Below, piece after piece: positions 10,633 to 23,255 of a stretch of DNA of 64,000 bases; the stretch's first letter is position 1; each line of letters starts with the position of its first letter. Origin of the DNA: Trichostrongylus colubriformis. Lineage: Eukaryota > Nematoda > Chromadorea > Rhabditida > Trichostrongylidae. The stretch is from positions 4,075,501 through 4,139,500 of the forward strand of contig OZ022256.1 of NCBI GenBank assembly GCA_963978905.1, in the 5' to 3' direction. The notes under the pieces are model-generated. The model was not told the DNA's origin. It searched no databases and worked only from the letters and a program-made list of their open reading frames with translations. The position numbers and the translations under genes are program-made.

Positions 10633-13600
10633 TTAATCGACCTTCAGAGCCCTTCTTCTAGCAGCACTTCTGGTCAACACCACGGGTTCACTAATGTTTG
10701 CATTGATATCCTCCTTAGGTTCCTCGGTCACAGGTTCCTGTTCAACCTGAAACAAAAAATGATGGTGCTGATGATTCATTGAGATATGAGATAGTGGGGG
10801 ATGGGGAGGGGAGAAGGGGGAATTGGGCAGCAAAACAGTGTGACCTAGAATTCCTCTAAATTTCATGTTTGTGGTGAGATAAATGATGTGCCTAAAAGCT
10901 GTCTACTAAGCGTCAATCGTCGTACTGAATTACTACCAGTAGAAGCTGCATTTATTATTCGCGATCGGTTTGACCCGAGTGGAGTCTGCGATTTTCCGAA
11001 ATCTCGGATCTCAGGAACACCGCTACGCATAAAGTGCGCTGGGCTTTTGCAAATGCAAAATAGATTTGATCTTTTTTTGCTGATTGTGACTGTAAGTGAA
11101 ACCGTTTTGCACCGTACGTGTGCGCGCCCTATGTTGTGCACCAGCAAAGCTGGTATATTGGTAAGGAACTTTGGTTTAAAAATCGAAATCACTTTACGGT
11201 AACTTCGAAAAGGATCAATCCAACTACACATGTCAAGGAGGAACTCAATTTCAGAACAAACAGGAGAAATCTAATTACCTTATGGAAACTGCGGAAAACG
11301 GTTGGTTTAAAGTCAGAATAGAAATAAAATACTTCGAAAAGTCATTCTTCCCTGAATTCGACAGGGGTGCACCAAACACGCCTAATATGGCACTCTTTCG
11401 CTTCTGTTGCAAACAAAGTCAACGTAATAAATCTTCTAACAACCGTTATCAATGATGACGTTATCGATGACGTTATCACCCACAGCTGATGTCCCCTACC
11501 ACTACCCACAAATTTCAAAAAATCACTATCCTGCGTTTCCCGGTATGTGCATGAATTATGAATTTCCGGTCTAACACACAGACACACCAATATACCCATC
11601 CGCTTCTATATGGTAGGATAATAATTCTATCTATGAATATGATAATTTCCGTCAGTGATTTTATCACTCACGCGGATCGATATATTAACCGAATTATAAG
11701 TGGCTCTTGGAGGGCCCTTTGAGCAAGTACCAGCATGTTTTCTTTGAAGTCAGTACGAATCGATGCTACAAGGAAGTTTGTGACGTTCGGTTTTTACCCT
11801 ACTTTACAATGGGAATGAATGAAAGAACACATTTTGTAATAATTGGCATCCCTTGTTGATGCTTGGGTGTGTCAAGGAAATTTCGAATGCACACTTTTGG
11901 TTTTAGGAGACACAAAAAACGTACCTTCGATGCGGTCTTCGTTCCGACAACATAACGATTGTTCTTCTTCAAATAAGCATGGTAGAAGAAATTACAGAAC
12001 AGCAGGAAATATGTAAAATAGATCATGAAACACAATCCGAGATTCTCCCATGTCTGCTGGCACGATTCACCGGATGACTGGAATGTTTTTCATCGGATGA
12101 CACACTCCTTTGAAATAAAAAGACTACTGTGGCTCACGCACCTTCCTCCTATATACAACTATTCCAATGAATATACCCATAACCATTTGCGAGATCTGAA
12201 GTACGGTAACAACCATGGCAATGTGTTTGGGAAGACGAACGCGGAGAGCGCGAAGAGCATAATATGTGTACATAAGGGCATGAACACCGTAATTCATCCA
12301 TATGAACCAACGCCCTGAATAATCAATCATATAAAAAATAATAACATTCAAAACTGACAGCAGAACCAACCGGAGGCAGTATGGTCTTTGTAAGCATGCC
12401 AAGTGAAGATCAGGACTGTAACATGATGATACCAATGAAGAAATAGAAGTGGGCGTTTGCGAAGGACAATGAAAGCGGTGTCTAACAGTTCGGCCACCTG
12501 CAAATGGATCACTTTCACTTAGGTTGCAACAATCAACGAATCCACAGCGGCGTTCACTTTTGCTTAAAAAACCCAAATCGAACTGATAACAAAGAGAGTA
12601 CGAAGAGTACACGATCCGGAACTACAGTGGGGGAGAGGGAAGGGGGGGGGAAGCAACAGTTTGGAGTCCGTCCACCTGTATAATTACGTATTATATGAAA
12701 AAAGTGTACATGGTGACAAGTTCCGAATGGGTAGGGCATGGGACAAGAAATAAAGACCACACACATGGGCCAAGGTAAGCTCCACCCATGGTGGGCGGAG
12801 CGTGCAATGGAATGTTCCGTTTTGGGACTGAAAATTGTCAATTGGGTTACAATACGACCAAACGTGGGGAAAGGTGAATCAAGATCAGGAATGAATTTTT
12901 GAGGTCATCAAAGAGGCCTGGGCACACTGCGGAGCGCGGGTCGCACCTTTAGTGGGGATCCGTATAGCAAAAATTCATAATTCGATTCCAACGTAGTCTT
13001 GAGACCAGAAAAAAAGTCAGCAGAAATTACCAGTGTCCAGGTTAGCCTATGCACACTTGAAATGAGAGAAACCGGCCCGCAACTGGAGGGGCGTGAAGTC
13101 GTAATGGGTACTCAGTAAATTTATAAAAAAGGTAATTCCGGTCGGCCCACTGACGCCCTTAATGATACGCGCACAGTAGTGTGCGCCGGCCAACTGGTCG
13201 ACCAAATATTGAAACAGTACATTACAGACAAAAAAACAAAGATACTCTTTTTGGTATGCATGAACGCCACCAGGTGAAGTAAACCCTCACCTTACTCATG
13301 GCAAACTGTTCGGTCCAAAATCCCGTCACACCTTGAGCGTAGGAGGCCGTACAGACGGAGTACACAAACGAATTGCTGGAATCAAAAATTACACCAAGCA
13401 CATAACAGCAGGAGCAGAATTTATGCATTTATGTTTACTACGAGTATCATCCATATATCATAAACATGACCCGTTTTCATTTATACCGGGTGCAGAGCCA
13501 CTTCCTAATCTTTATAGAACATTGGCTGAGGAAGTACCGTTTACTGACTCTAAATTGCATTTACGGATATCACCCTACATCCGACAGAAGGGGAAAAATC

Positions 13601-14854
13601 CGAGATTTCAGATCAACCGGAAAGATAGTGAGCGCCATCCTCACACGTTTGTGGGGTTTTTCACGTTCTCGTTCATTTCAGAAGTACAAGATGTCAGGGA
13701 TGTTCACGTAGGTAAACAATGTTTTGTTCAAATGATCGGTCATTGGTAACTTTACGATCTAGTTCCACTCGGCAGTGTCCTAAAGAAAACATACTTGCGC
13801 TTTCGATTTGACCTTGAGCAAGGCGCGTAAGAAAGAGTGGCGATTTCTTAACCAGTGCCAGCACTTACACTTCTACGATAAGCCCACATTCTAACGGAAA
13901 CTGCATTTCGACGGGTGTGACAGGTCCATTTTCACCGGTCACACATTGTCACAAACTACACCGAGGATATCGCAAGTAATATGGCGCCATATACGCATTT
14001 GAACGGAATGGAAGTTTCTTAAGCAAACATTGACCAACAGATTAGGCTGTCATAGCAAACAACCAGAGGAAGACCACCTAATGCTGCCGTCAGACTCTGC
14101 GATTTTGTGATGTCGCGGCTCCGCACGCGAAGTTGCGGCATTGCATAACCTCGAGGTGGTAGTATGGCGTCGAAAGAGCGACGTCGCAAAATCGCAATGT
14201 CTGATGGCGTCCAAAAATCACGGCAGGGAAGAGAAATAACTGAAGCTATTGGAGAGTGACATGTCATCGTTACTAACAATTGTATGAACATACTCTTTCC
14301 AACTCCACAACCATTCCGGCGTCATACGTATGAATCCAAGGAGGGAGAACAAGGCTAAGCCCAAGTTCCACACAAAAAGTGGCATTTCAAGGCCAAAAGG
14401 CTTACGTCCTTCCATAACCTAAATAATGCCGAGTAAACAAAGTGTGGCAATAACTGAATGCCGCTGAGCAAACAAAAGTCGCGCGATAGCTGCACACAAC
14501 TGACCCTCGCGAAAAGATTTTTTCGGAACAAAAAGCTTCTACAAATTGTAGAGAGTCAAAATTTTTTGAACATTCTCTCTTTCTTTCCTACAAAATGCAT
14601 GACGAGGACTCCTTCAATGGTTCTTTTCATGCTAAAAAAAAATGGGAAAAATAAGGAAATAGGAGATAAGGAGACCTGCTGACCTTTTGTCCTGCATAGA
14701 TTAACGCTACATAGCCGACGGAAAACGAGATGGAATGTAGCCAGCTTTCTTGCATCCATACAGTAGATTTGACAGGATCGAAAGTGTCCTCCAAGGGTAG
14801 GACCATGGTGTAGTTCTCCAATCCATATTTGGGAAGGTAATCGTACCTCGCCAT
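10633..14854 (-). CDS. ELO-family fatty acid elongase, ELOVL3/6-like
   Basis: The product catalyses the condensation step of very-long-chain fatty acid elongation in the ER membrane. Exons on the minus strand: 14854-14684, 14418 to about 14278, 13375-13291, 12497-12371, 12314-12142, 12077-11925 and 10746-10633, about 320 residues. Exon 4 has the catalytic histidine box as FLHWYHH. Exon 5 has [17 protein letters not shown] and the following hydrophobic segment, and exon 6 ends with the FFYHAYLKK tail. The best family resemblance is to ELOVL6. The start ATG follows an acceptor-like TTCAG by 11 bases. The exon 2/3 junction is unsettled: the best donor (ATT/GTTAGT) is phase 0, but exon 3 needs phase 2, which a weaker GTCACT donor at 14260 would give. 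The C-terminus is charged and ends KVD. Confidence 0.93.
12640..13200. repeat. R9 repeat, copy a, in elongase intron 3
   Basis: A repeat of about 550 bases shared with 24125-24660. Shared landmarks in order: GGGTAGGGCATGGGACAAG, CACACATGGGCCAAG, GTTCCGTTTTGGGACTGAA, TTGGGTTACAATACG and, near the end, GCACAGTAGTGTGCGCCGGC. It occupies most of the intron between elongase exons 3 and 4. Function unknown; no coding frame. Confidence 0.75.
14078..14215. repeat. R4 MITE, copy d, in elongase intron 2
   Basis: Left arm TAATGCTGCCGTCAGACTC, right arm GCAATGTCTGATGGCGTCC, with CGCACGCGAAGTTGCGG inside. It starts about 60 bases past the end of elongase exon 2, so splicing must remove it. Confidence 0.85.
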
Positions 14855-14865
14855 AACCACAAGCC

Positions 14866-14867
14866 CT
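14866..14867 (-). promoter_or_regulatory. Candidate spliced-leader acceptor of the elongase
   Basis: On the minus strand a pyrimidine-rich CTTCTACTTCAG ends 11 bases before ATG 14854. In nematodes such an AG just upstream of the start is the usual trans-splice acceptor. A cis intron to an unseen upstream exon is the alternative. Confidence 0.45.
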
Positions 14868-16590
14868 GAAGTAGAAGACCTTGTACCAGAGACTGAGAAA
14901 TCCATTAGCCACGAAAAGTATAAAAACACGCGGTTGCTAAGAGAAAGCGTCGCGACGGCCCTGCTGGAGAAACAGGAGAAATGACATGGAAACGATAGTA
15001 ATGATACATTCTCAAACGCATAAGGCTTTCCGTAAATTGCCTATAGCTTGGGTATGTTAGCTACATATATGCATGATGAAGGGATATCAAAACTGGGACA
15101 AGTGGCGACACCATCGCGTAGCCGAAACAGGTTTTCCGGTGTTAAATTGATATCCCCTCACATGAACGCTCCGTACGCCACACTGCATGCACTCACGAAA
15201 ATCGACGGCAGGTCCAAAGAACGTAATCGAAGGAGATAATGGAAACGCAGAAAAAAAAATCAACGAAAATGACGCTTAAAGCTTGCGCAACGGACCAAAC
15301 TGGAAAATCGAGTATGAGAAAAACCTCAAAGCTAGAAAAATGTGGATTCGAGAAGTGAAGTCAAGAAGAAAATTCGACCATTTTTAGCGCCTGAAAATCG
15401 ATCCGCAAATGAAAACTCCCCAGTGATAGGCCCCGTGAAAAATGCATGTTTCTAGAGAAAACAAAGAAAACAACCAATTTTCCAAAAAGAAATAAAAATA
15501 ATAAAAGTACTCAGAAAGCTGTAAGAAGAACAAGAAGAACACGCGAGAAAAAAAAACCCGACTGAGTTCCCAAAAAGTGAAATTTGAAATAACCGATAGG
15601 ATTACGGTAGCACGGCAGAACCTTTAAGGAGATATTATCCTTGGAGCAAAAAATCTTTGAGCCGCGTAATAGATATGAAGCCGTTTTAGGCCCATGCATC
15701 CTAATCAAAGCACAAAGGTGGAGGGGACAATACGACGAAGTTATTGCGAGCTATGTAACGACAAGGGAGACAAGGAGCTGGTGATGTCCATATAGCGTCA
15801 ATGTCTGGTGGAGACCTGAAAAGCTTGGCAAAGAGCAATGATTGCCCCCTCCCCCATAAAGTGTTGCAGACGTCACCGCCGATTAAACAGTGCAACAGTG
15901 AATCACAATGCATACATGACGGGCAATGATAAGGGATTGTAATGCAACTTTGGTCGATTGCCGAAGAATAAGGTCATGGTAGGGCAAATGGCTAAGCTGA
16001 CAAAAGAGGGGGGGGGGGCAAGAACGGTTTCCGAGGCGATATGGATAGCACTGGAACGGGAAGGGAACGAGTTGAGCAGGTCATGGAAACTGTGACGGCG
16101 AGAGGAGGATGAGACTGCAACTGGGTCAGAGCAGAGGTGCGGAACGAGCTGAATTGGGGGGTTGCGTCGGGGCCGCCCAGCACAGCCTTTGGAGGGGGCA
16201 GCCGGCCGACGCGGCTGAATAGGGAATCGCATGGCAGTCCCCCTTAATCGACACAGTAAAGGATTAGATTGGCCACGAACGTGAGGTGGACTGGTGCAAT
16301 GGACGAGTGGTGAGGGTCAGAGCGCTGCCCCCCCCCCCTCCCCCCCTCCCTCCCCGCCGCCTCCCTTCGCCGGACTATCGGTGAATCTCCATAGGCCTGT
16401 CTGGCAACACCTCACTAAGAGACTAGAAACTATTAGAATACAATCCCTTGCTGACAGCTCCCCGTAGAGGATGAAAAAGCCTCCCCACTCTCAATAAAAG
16501 TTTCGATAGAGTGCGCAAATTATGGGAGGGGGGGGGGGGGACAACAACGGTAATTTTTTGTCGACCATCGCCCCCGGTAGATAGGTAATT
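14868..16590. other. Upstream flank of the elongase, no gene seen
   Basis: Purine-rich DNA at 15240-15720 (many AGAAAA runs), then G- and C-tracts at 16009-16018, 16327-16350 and 16530-16541. Several open frames occur but none has splice context or a recognisable domain. Confidence 0.4.
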
Positions 16591-16599
16591 GCAATTATT

Positions 16600-16845
16600 T
16601 GGTCTTTCTTTGAAAAGTGCTTTTTTCAGAACCAGTTCTGCATATTAAATTACCTAATGGCAACACTCCGTACATCCACTTACAATTTGTACTACGGTAT
16701 AGTTTGTGATTTTTCTGTATAAAAAGGGCGGAACACAGCAGACTACGGTAGGGTTCGATTCAGTGACGGACTGTGTCAGGAGGAACAATTTATAATTACA
16801 AAATACAATAAATATTCTATAACATCACACCAACACTTCCAGCCC
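16600..16845 (+). promoter_or_regulatory. LTR-like promoter/terminator segment
   Basis: A TATA box in TGTATAAAAAGGGCGG at 16717-16732 is followed about 90 bases later by ACAATAAATATTC and then CATCACACC. TATA box, short transcribed stretch and AATAAA in that order is how a retrotransposon LTR (R region) is laid out, so a solo LTR is possible. No TG...CA boundaries or target duplication could be fixed, and no retroviral-type genes are near. Confidence 0.25.
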
Positions 16846-17344
16846 ACTCCAGCGAGCTTTGCTCAGGTAATCCAGGACGCGTGCGGTCGCGTAGCGGTCT
16901 TTCTTAGTAGTTCGCTATTGATCGCTGTGTGCAATTTCGATCAGCAGGGGCGTGTTGTATAATAAATAGATGCAAATTTGAGCACGAACGATGACCGCAT
17001 GATCGTTTAAGCTGATCATGTAGAATGCGCAACGAAAGAAGTATAATCCCTGGTTGACGGTTCATAAGCCAGCGTATGACATTTCTCAATGAAATGAAGG
17101 TTGCAATTGTCGGGTCAAAGTGAAGAAGGAGGAGGGGGGGGGGGTGGCGCAGCATATAAAATAATACAGTCACATTTATGTAATGAAAAAAGTCTGGTTC
17201 AACCTCATCGAAGCTATTCACTCTATGCTTGCAATTGTACTGAAATCACTATTTTTATTGATCGGCGCAATACAGTAGTTACGCTGCAACACACAGCTCC
17301 CCCCTTTTTTTCACATTGAGCGCAGGTGTCTTACAGGCTGAATA

Positions 17345-17514
17345 AGGCCGCGTTTATACTTTGCGGTGCCGACGGCAGGGCGTGGCTGGGTGACTCTTCG
17401 CTTCCGCCCAGACTACCCTGTCTCGTTGCCTGTGTCGCCTGTACATCTCCTCGTGCCACTCTGCTTTGCTGTATGTGAACGCAGCCACGCCTGCCGGTGT
17501 AAAGTATAAACGCT
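17345..17514. repeat. R5 element, copy c
   Basis: AGGCCGCGTTTATACTTTGC at the left faces GTAAAGTATAAACGCT at the right. Inside these, GGCAGGGCGTGGCTG faces GAACGCAGCCACGCCTGCC. The centre carries CTGTCTCGTTGCCTG. Confidence 0.85.
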
Positions 17515-17580
17515 ACAAGAGGGCTATCTTAAACTTCTTTATTTTATAGGATTGTGCGTTTAGTGAGTAACGTCCTTCTG

Positions 17581-17857
17581 AACGTGAATACTTAGGCCTC
17601 TGGAGGAGACGTCGAAACGTCAGGTGTCTGATGAAATGGTTACATCTGAAATTCGAAAAACACAGCAACCTAAGGCAGCATTTATGCGGCGGCTATAGCG
17701 ATCGTGATTGACGAGCGCTAAACGTGAATACTTAGGCCTCTGGAGGAGACGTCGAAACGTCAGGTGGCTGATGCAACGGTTACATCCGAAATTCGAAAAA
17801 CACGGCAACCTAAGGCGCATTTATGCGGCGGCTGTAGCGATCGTGATTGACGAGCGC
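17581..17857. repeat. 140 bp tandem duplication
   Basis: Two head-to-tail copies (17581-17720 and 17721-17857) each start AACGTGAATACTTAGGCCTC and end TGATTGACGAGCGC. They differ at scattered positions. Each contains CTGGAGGAGACGTCGAAACG, which has a loose likeness to a hammerhead-ribozyme core (CTGANGA...GAAAC) as found in Penelope-like elements; the CTGANGA box is not intact. Confidence 0.85.
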
Positions 17858-18809
17858 CCCGGAACGCAAGCCCCATGACCAATATAAGCTTGGCAATGCA
17901 CGCGAGCGCAACACCGTATGAGCTTGGAGTCTGCGCCGCGTCGCTCCCAGTCAACCGCGGTCGTCAAGTATGAATGCGACCCAATTGAATGTTGATCTAC
18001 TGTCTCAGCCGCTATTTTGGCATTACAAATTGGAAAAATTCTATGAGTTTTGGGCGTGCGGTCGCGTAGCGGTCTAACAACCATGAATACGTGAATGGAT
18101 GGGTATAAAAGTTATACAGAGACCTGTGGGATTTGATTAGCCAAAAATATCGAAATAAGAGCAAGCATCAGCTGTTGGAGTGAGAGGACATCAAATTTTG
18201 ATAAATGATGAGGTTATTCAATAATGTGGACCAAACTGGCAGTATATCATCATAGCGTGGCATTAGTGCACTTTGTCATGCAAATAAATGGTGTTAGACT
18301 GGCATTGACCTCGAACGCAACGTGACAGATGTCTTCTTCCCCATTTAGAGTGGGGAAATACTGCGTTGACAGAAGCCTCAGTCGAGTAAATAACAATTTT
18401 CAGTTTGAAAAATGCTGCTCATATCTACCGTTTTTATAGAATAAAAGTTCAAATTGCACTGTAGCTATGCGAAGTCTATCTCACATTTCCCGTCCACCAC
18501 ACAAACTCCACCCGTCAAAATACATGAAGATATGGAATTAGTGCTTTTTAAAATCACCTTCATTGTTGACAGTCAACAAAATAGTTAGAAAAGTTCTATA
18601 GGCTCCTTTACCGTAAAAGATATGGTCGTTGCGAAATGATAAACAAGCAAGATTCTAAAAAGATGTGTCAAAAGGTCAGAGGCTATTCAGAATAGCTTCA
18701 CACGTCAACTATTTTTACGTTGCCTTGGTTACTCATACACTTCAGAACCGGACTCCTCCTCCCGCAATAAACTACTCGGGTTGGAAACTTTTTCAACCAG
18801 GAGGAAAGT
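17858..18809. other. Intergenic DNA, no gene seen
   Basis: The phrase GTGCGGTCGCGTAGCGGTCT occurs here at 18056-18075 and at 16879-16898, so the region 16860-18080 may belong to one larger unrecognised repeat. No exon was found. Confidence 0.4.
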
Positions 18810-18986
18810 TATGCCGCGGTCGCACTTTGCGGTCCCAGCGGCAGGGCGTGGCTGCGTTTCTCTGCGTCTCCGATTATGCCAACCTGTCTCGTTGCCTGCG
18901 TCATCTCTGCACCTCCCCCGTATCACCCTCCCTCGCTGACTGTGAACGCAGCCACGCCCCGCCGGCGGTGAGTATGACCGCGGCTT
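18810..18986. repeat. R5 element, copy d
   Basis: TGCCGCGGTCGCACTTTGCG faces GTGAGTATGACCGCGGC. Next inward, GGCAGGGCGTGGCTGCG faces GAACGCAGCCACGCCCC. Confidence 0.85.
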
Positions 18987-21509
18987 ATTGATGTCGTTAT
19001 GGTAAATAAAATACTTAATGGCCAAATACGGGTAAAATTCAATTAAGATAAATTTTAATGGTGCCCGCGGTGGCCTCCGGAATAATTTCTTTGTCAACCG
19101 TGCTGGATCCGTGTACATAACCCTGGCTTAACACAAACCGCTCCCTGTTTCGGTCATTTCCTTTGAGACCCATCTCAATTGCATCTTGAATTAGGATGGT
19201 ACTCAAAGGAAACGGATGACACTCTGCTATTTCTACTTCATTCTTCTTTTTTTCTTGATCAGTTATTTGTGTTTCCTGATCGATTTGTGCTTATTGCCTT
19301 ATCTTGCCGAAGAGATTTCGATGTTTTATCAGATTTGATAACGTGGACTACATACGGTTTTTCTTCTTTGCTTACTATTCTGATGCCGGACATTCGCTGG
19401 CAATTTTTCTCTTACATTTGTGTCATGTATTAAAGTGTCAAAGATCTATGAAACTCGTCAGTCTACGGTACAGGACAAGTTTCCCAGGGAATTCCGCTTT
19501 TTGGCGCTTTGTCAGTTCAGCGCTCGGTGTTGGCTATGTGATAGGGATTCTGCCAAAAAAAAGTAAGAAATGATGTATTTGAAGTTCGTGACACCTGTTT
19601 CTAAGAAGGCTAACGAAAATGGCGAGGACCTCGGTGGTTTTTGAGGTAGGCGACACGAGGCATAATGCCAAGTGGGTGGAACATGAGCCCGGAATCCCAA
19701 AATGATGCAAGTATTATAAGAAGGAAATTTATGCGTCTATATATGAGGGGAACAAACACAACGTACTTATGTTTGTAACAGAACATTGCCCCTCGCTTTA
19801 AGAGTAACTCAGAAATGACCAAGGAACCAGAATAATTTGTGGACTGAGTAAATAAATGAAGGCACTAGGAAAAGAGTTGGCGGCTGTTGGCGTTGGGCGG
19901 GTATGTGCAAAGTGGGCGGTGCTCGTGGGAAAATTTCGGTAATAACACTGTTAAATTCGAAAAAATTAGTGATCATGTGTGGAGCGCTTATGGAAAACTG
20001 GATGAATTTACACTGTGATCACTCATCCCGCCCACTTAAAAAAAAAACGGCATTTGGAAGTCAAAGATCGAGACGCAGTGATGGCCAAGTAATCTCCAAG
20101 GGTTTTCGGTAGGAGGGGTAGCAGTTTTGGAAATGTGGTAGCGTTCCCTTGAGATCTTTCTTAGTTTTCCTCAACTACGGGTATTCCGCGTTACAGAGGA
20201 CCAGGTAACCCACGACGTGCTCGTGGTACCGTATACCTGCTAAACTGGTTTATCAACACTTATATGAGTGTAATATTGCATTTCTGCAACCGTTTGCCAC
20301 ATTCGTAGCCTGAAAAAAAAAACAAGGATGGCTGCCGGAAAAATAACGTCGTCAGCAAGAGACAGGAAGATTGATATGGAAAGGGAAATCGTTGGTCAGC
20401 ATGGCTAATCATTGGTGGGACGGCATTCCCAGAGAGATTGATGGGAAGGGCGGGGCGTGGGTGCGACCACTGAAAAAGCTTAACGTGGATCGAGTTTCCA
20501 AGACAGGATCCCAGCAGCAACAGCATAGAATCCTAATGGAAACCTCAAGTTTTCACTACCGCCAGACGATAAATCGGAGAAAACGACGATAAACTTCTTT
20601 GTATGTGTGTATGCATGCGTACATAAGAAACGTCACATGCGTCATTCTCCCTTCCTCCGCCGCCCCCCCCCCCCCCTATCCCGAATGAGAAGCATGGGAG
20701 CCCGCCTGACCAGAGGCAATTGGCAGCTCTTAGACTCTCGTCTCTGGATGAAAAGGTTTAGGGCAAGTTACTAGAATGGTAGAGGAGTCCATGGAAAATG
20801 AGATTCTTCTGCTACACGTTTATTTATGATTTATTTGCTTACCACAGGCCACATACAAAGGTTCACACAAAAAAAAACAAGAAATGACACTCTAAAATGG
20901 CGTCCGACGGGGTGGAATGTCCAAGGAGCGAGGTCGCGAGGGCTCTAGGAGCAAAGTGGCGACGGTCAAGTGTTGAAGGACGCAGAGAGGCAAATCAACA
21001 TTGAGCGCGAAAATTTGAATTGCGCACTGCCAGCAGACGACTGTCGGTTCCATATTGTTTGGCGGTAGTTCAAACGAATCACTGTTTTTACAATTTTTCG
21101 AATTCTGCGTTCAATTTTTCGAACTCTGTGTTGCATTTCCTCCGACATGTTCTTTTGAACGTGCAATAAATAAATAATAAATAAACACTGGAACTAAGGA
21201 TTTTCCCGGTTCTTTTCGTGTTTCTGTTTATATACTATATCTAGTACAGGGATATCAAGGAGAGCTACAATCATGGAATTTCCGCCGTGAACGATTCTTT
21301 GGAGGGGTGGGCATCAAACAAAAAAGTCAAGGTTGCGCCATGCATTCAGCTTGGATTCGAAATCACATTAGTTATTGAAGTGTGGATTCGATACACATTT
21401 ATAGAAAATTGTGGCATTGCCAACTTTCAGCAAGTCTAGTTTTCTGATATTGCTGAACATAACATACTTAACGGGGGCGGGGGGGGGGGCGCGGGGAGGA
21501 AGGGGGGAA
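18987..21509. other. Gene-free stretch
   Basis: No coding exon, RNA gene or clear repeat pair was recognised. C-tract at 20661-20675 and a G-rich stretch at 21474-21525. Confidence 0.4.
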
Positions 21510-21720
21510 GGGGGGAGGAGAAGTGGTGTAGTGAAAGTGGCGCGTGAACTCGCATTATGCGGTGACAAATTCCAATGAATGCCCGCCCCGATCAACCAAG
21601 CGTCCCATCGCTCCGGGATGGGGGAAGTGGTAACGGCTTCGTCTGAAAAGATAGAAGCACTGGTTTGCACCTCGGCTGTGGAACTCTATCGTTGTTCTAT
21701 TCTGAACGGGAACGGAGGAA
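21510..21720 (+). repeat. tRNA-derived SINE, 5' part
   Basis: GAAGTGGTGTAGTGAAAGTGG gives an A-box-like TGGTGTAGTGA. ATGCCCGCCC and the SINE body CCAACCAAGCGTCCCATC... follow, with CTTCGTCTGAAAAGATAGAA. The B box is degraded. A 3' fragment of the same SINE lies at 23170-23255, so the copy may have been split by the R10 material between them. Confidence 0.55.
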
Positions 21721-21879
21721 GTGTAATGAGAAGTCGCGCCGCCACGTTTTTGCAGTTCGAGGATTGAATCAGGACAAATCTGACCCCCCCTAAGCACCAA
21801 GCCTTCCATCTCTCCGGGGCCGATAGATTCGCGTCACACTGGACTGAGAAGATAAAAACACTGTCTTGTGCGAGTCATT

Positions 21880-23160
21880 GCACAGCATGTTATGCCGTTT
21901 GCCAAACGGCAAGAACGACGTGATTGCTAGGTCACGATAGAATTGACCTCCCACTCCAAAACATACGATATTCCATTTAAGTTTAAGACAGAAGGCTAAG
22001 TAGGCGGGAAAGGGACGGGATGGTCATAGTGTGTTCGATGTTTTGTCCAAGGTGAAATAGTCGCTTCAGTATCTAACCAGGAGAAGTTAAAAATTCAGCT
22101 CTAGGTTTAATCATTCAGCAGTAACCGCTACCGCAAGGATCAGACGAAAACTTCGAAGAAATCTCAGGGCTCAGACAATTATTCAGTCCGTCAAAACTAA
22201 TAGTCTCAATCAAAAAATGCGGCAAAAAGTCTCTAAAATTGCAACTGCAATCTATGGCATAACTAAATGGCATAAATAAGCAAGGTAAGCTTTGAAAAAA
22301 AGCTACTCGAAGGAACCGGAAGGGATCCGAAACAAGAGGAATATGCAAAGAAATGAGCATTTTGTAACGAATACTCAAGGCTGGAAGCGATGATCAGCGA
22401 AAAAACCCGGATTTAAAAGCGCGCCGCTGTGGTGTGTATTCGCATAACATTCGCATCAACACACCGACTTTCCGAGTTGTCCGCTGTAGGAGGCGGGCCG
22501 CGGGCCAACGTTAGTTGTAGCACCTGACTCCCAGCGCAGTGGAGTGGCCATTCCCAACTACTACATTAGCATTCATGTAAGTACATCCAAAAACAATATA
22601 AGAAGGAACAAAGGAAAAACGTAAAAGGAAAAAAAACAGATTTACAATAGAAACATCTCCTCTTGGCACCACGCCAAGGCGTCAAATTGGCGAGTTTGTG
22701 CAATGGCGGTCACTTAAACTCGTCCACACTACGTCTGTTCTACCGTAAGCCAAAATTACCCCCTTCCGGTGTCGTTAAAAGCCAAAGATGGTTAGCATTA
22801 GAAAAATGGTAAGAAGGTGATATCGCAAGGTGGTATGAAGATAATGCCATTGCGGTAATGCCCAGTATCATAGTTCAGCTGAAGATTTTTTCGCGAAAAT
22901 TTTGGTAATTGTCTTCTTGCCTTTTGGACAATGTACTCTTACTACCTTTGACCTGTCCTTCGTCGGATGTGATATAAGCATATGATTAATCATCATGGCG
23001 CTGAGATAGAAAAGAAACGATTGGATTCCAAACAACTACATTCTGCTACACAACACATTACAACAGTAGCAAATTTAGTGTGATAAGCCAATGTAAATGA
23101 AAAATACCAACTTTACGAACTCAAAGAGTTTGGAAGGGTCTCAACGAACGAGGGCTCCAA
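21880..23160. repeat. R10 composite repeat, copy a
   Basis: Shares ordered blocks with 29230-30200: CAGCATGTTATGCC, AGAATTGACCTCCCAC, GGCGGGAAAGGGA, AACTTCG(A/C)AGAAATCTC, then CATCATGGCGCTGAGAT and CTACACAACACA(T/C)TACAAC. Copy a also contains a full R1 element (22307-22776) that copy b lacks at that place. The block order near the end differs between the copies. Confidence 0.65.
22307..22776. repeat. R1 element, copy b, inside R10
   Basis: Begins CGAAGGAACCGGAAGGGATC and ends CCTTCCGGTGTCGTTAAAA, matching the 584-1049 copy along its length. Confidence 0.8.
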
Positions 23161-23169
23161 ATACCACCG

Positions 23170-23255
23170 CAATTTGAAATGAGAGCCAATGCGTGGCGCA
23201 TCCTTAAAAGATTATATACTCAAATGCATTACCTTCTTACCCTTTTTGGATTAGA
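23170..23255 (+). repeat. SINE 3' fragment
   Basis: GAATGCG-type sequence with GTGGCGCATCCTTAAAAG, ending CCTTCTTACCCTTTTT, corresponds to the last 80 bases of the SINE at 32979-33276. Confidence 0.5.

Noticed and set aside
15903..16232. Minus-strand frame rich in Pro/Ser/Arg
   Set aside because: Composition follows local C-tracts; no homology or splice structure.
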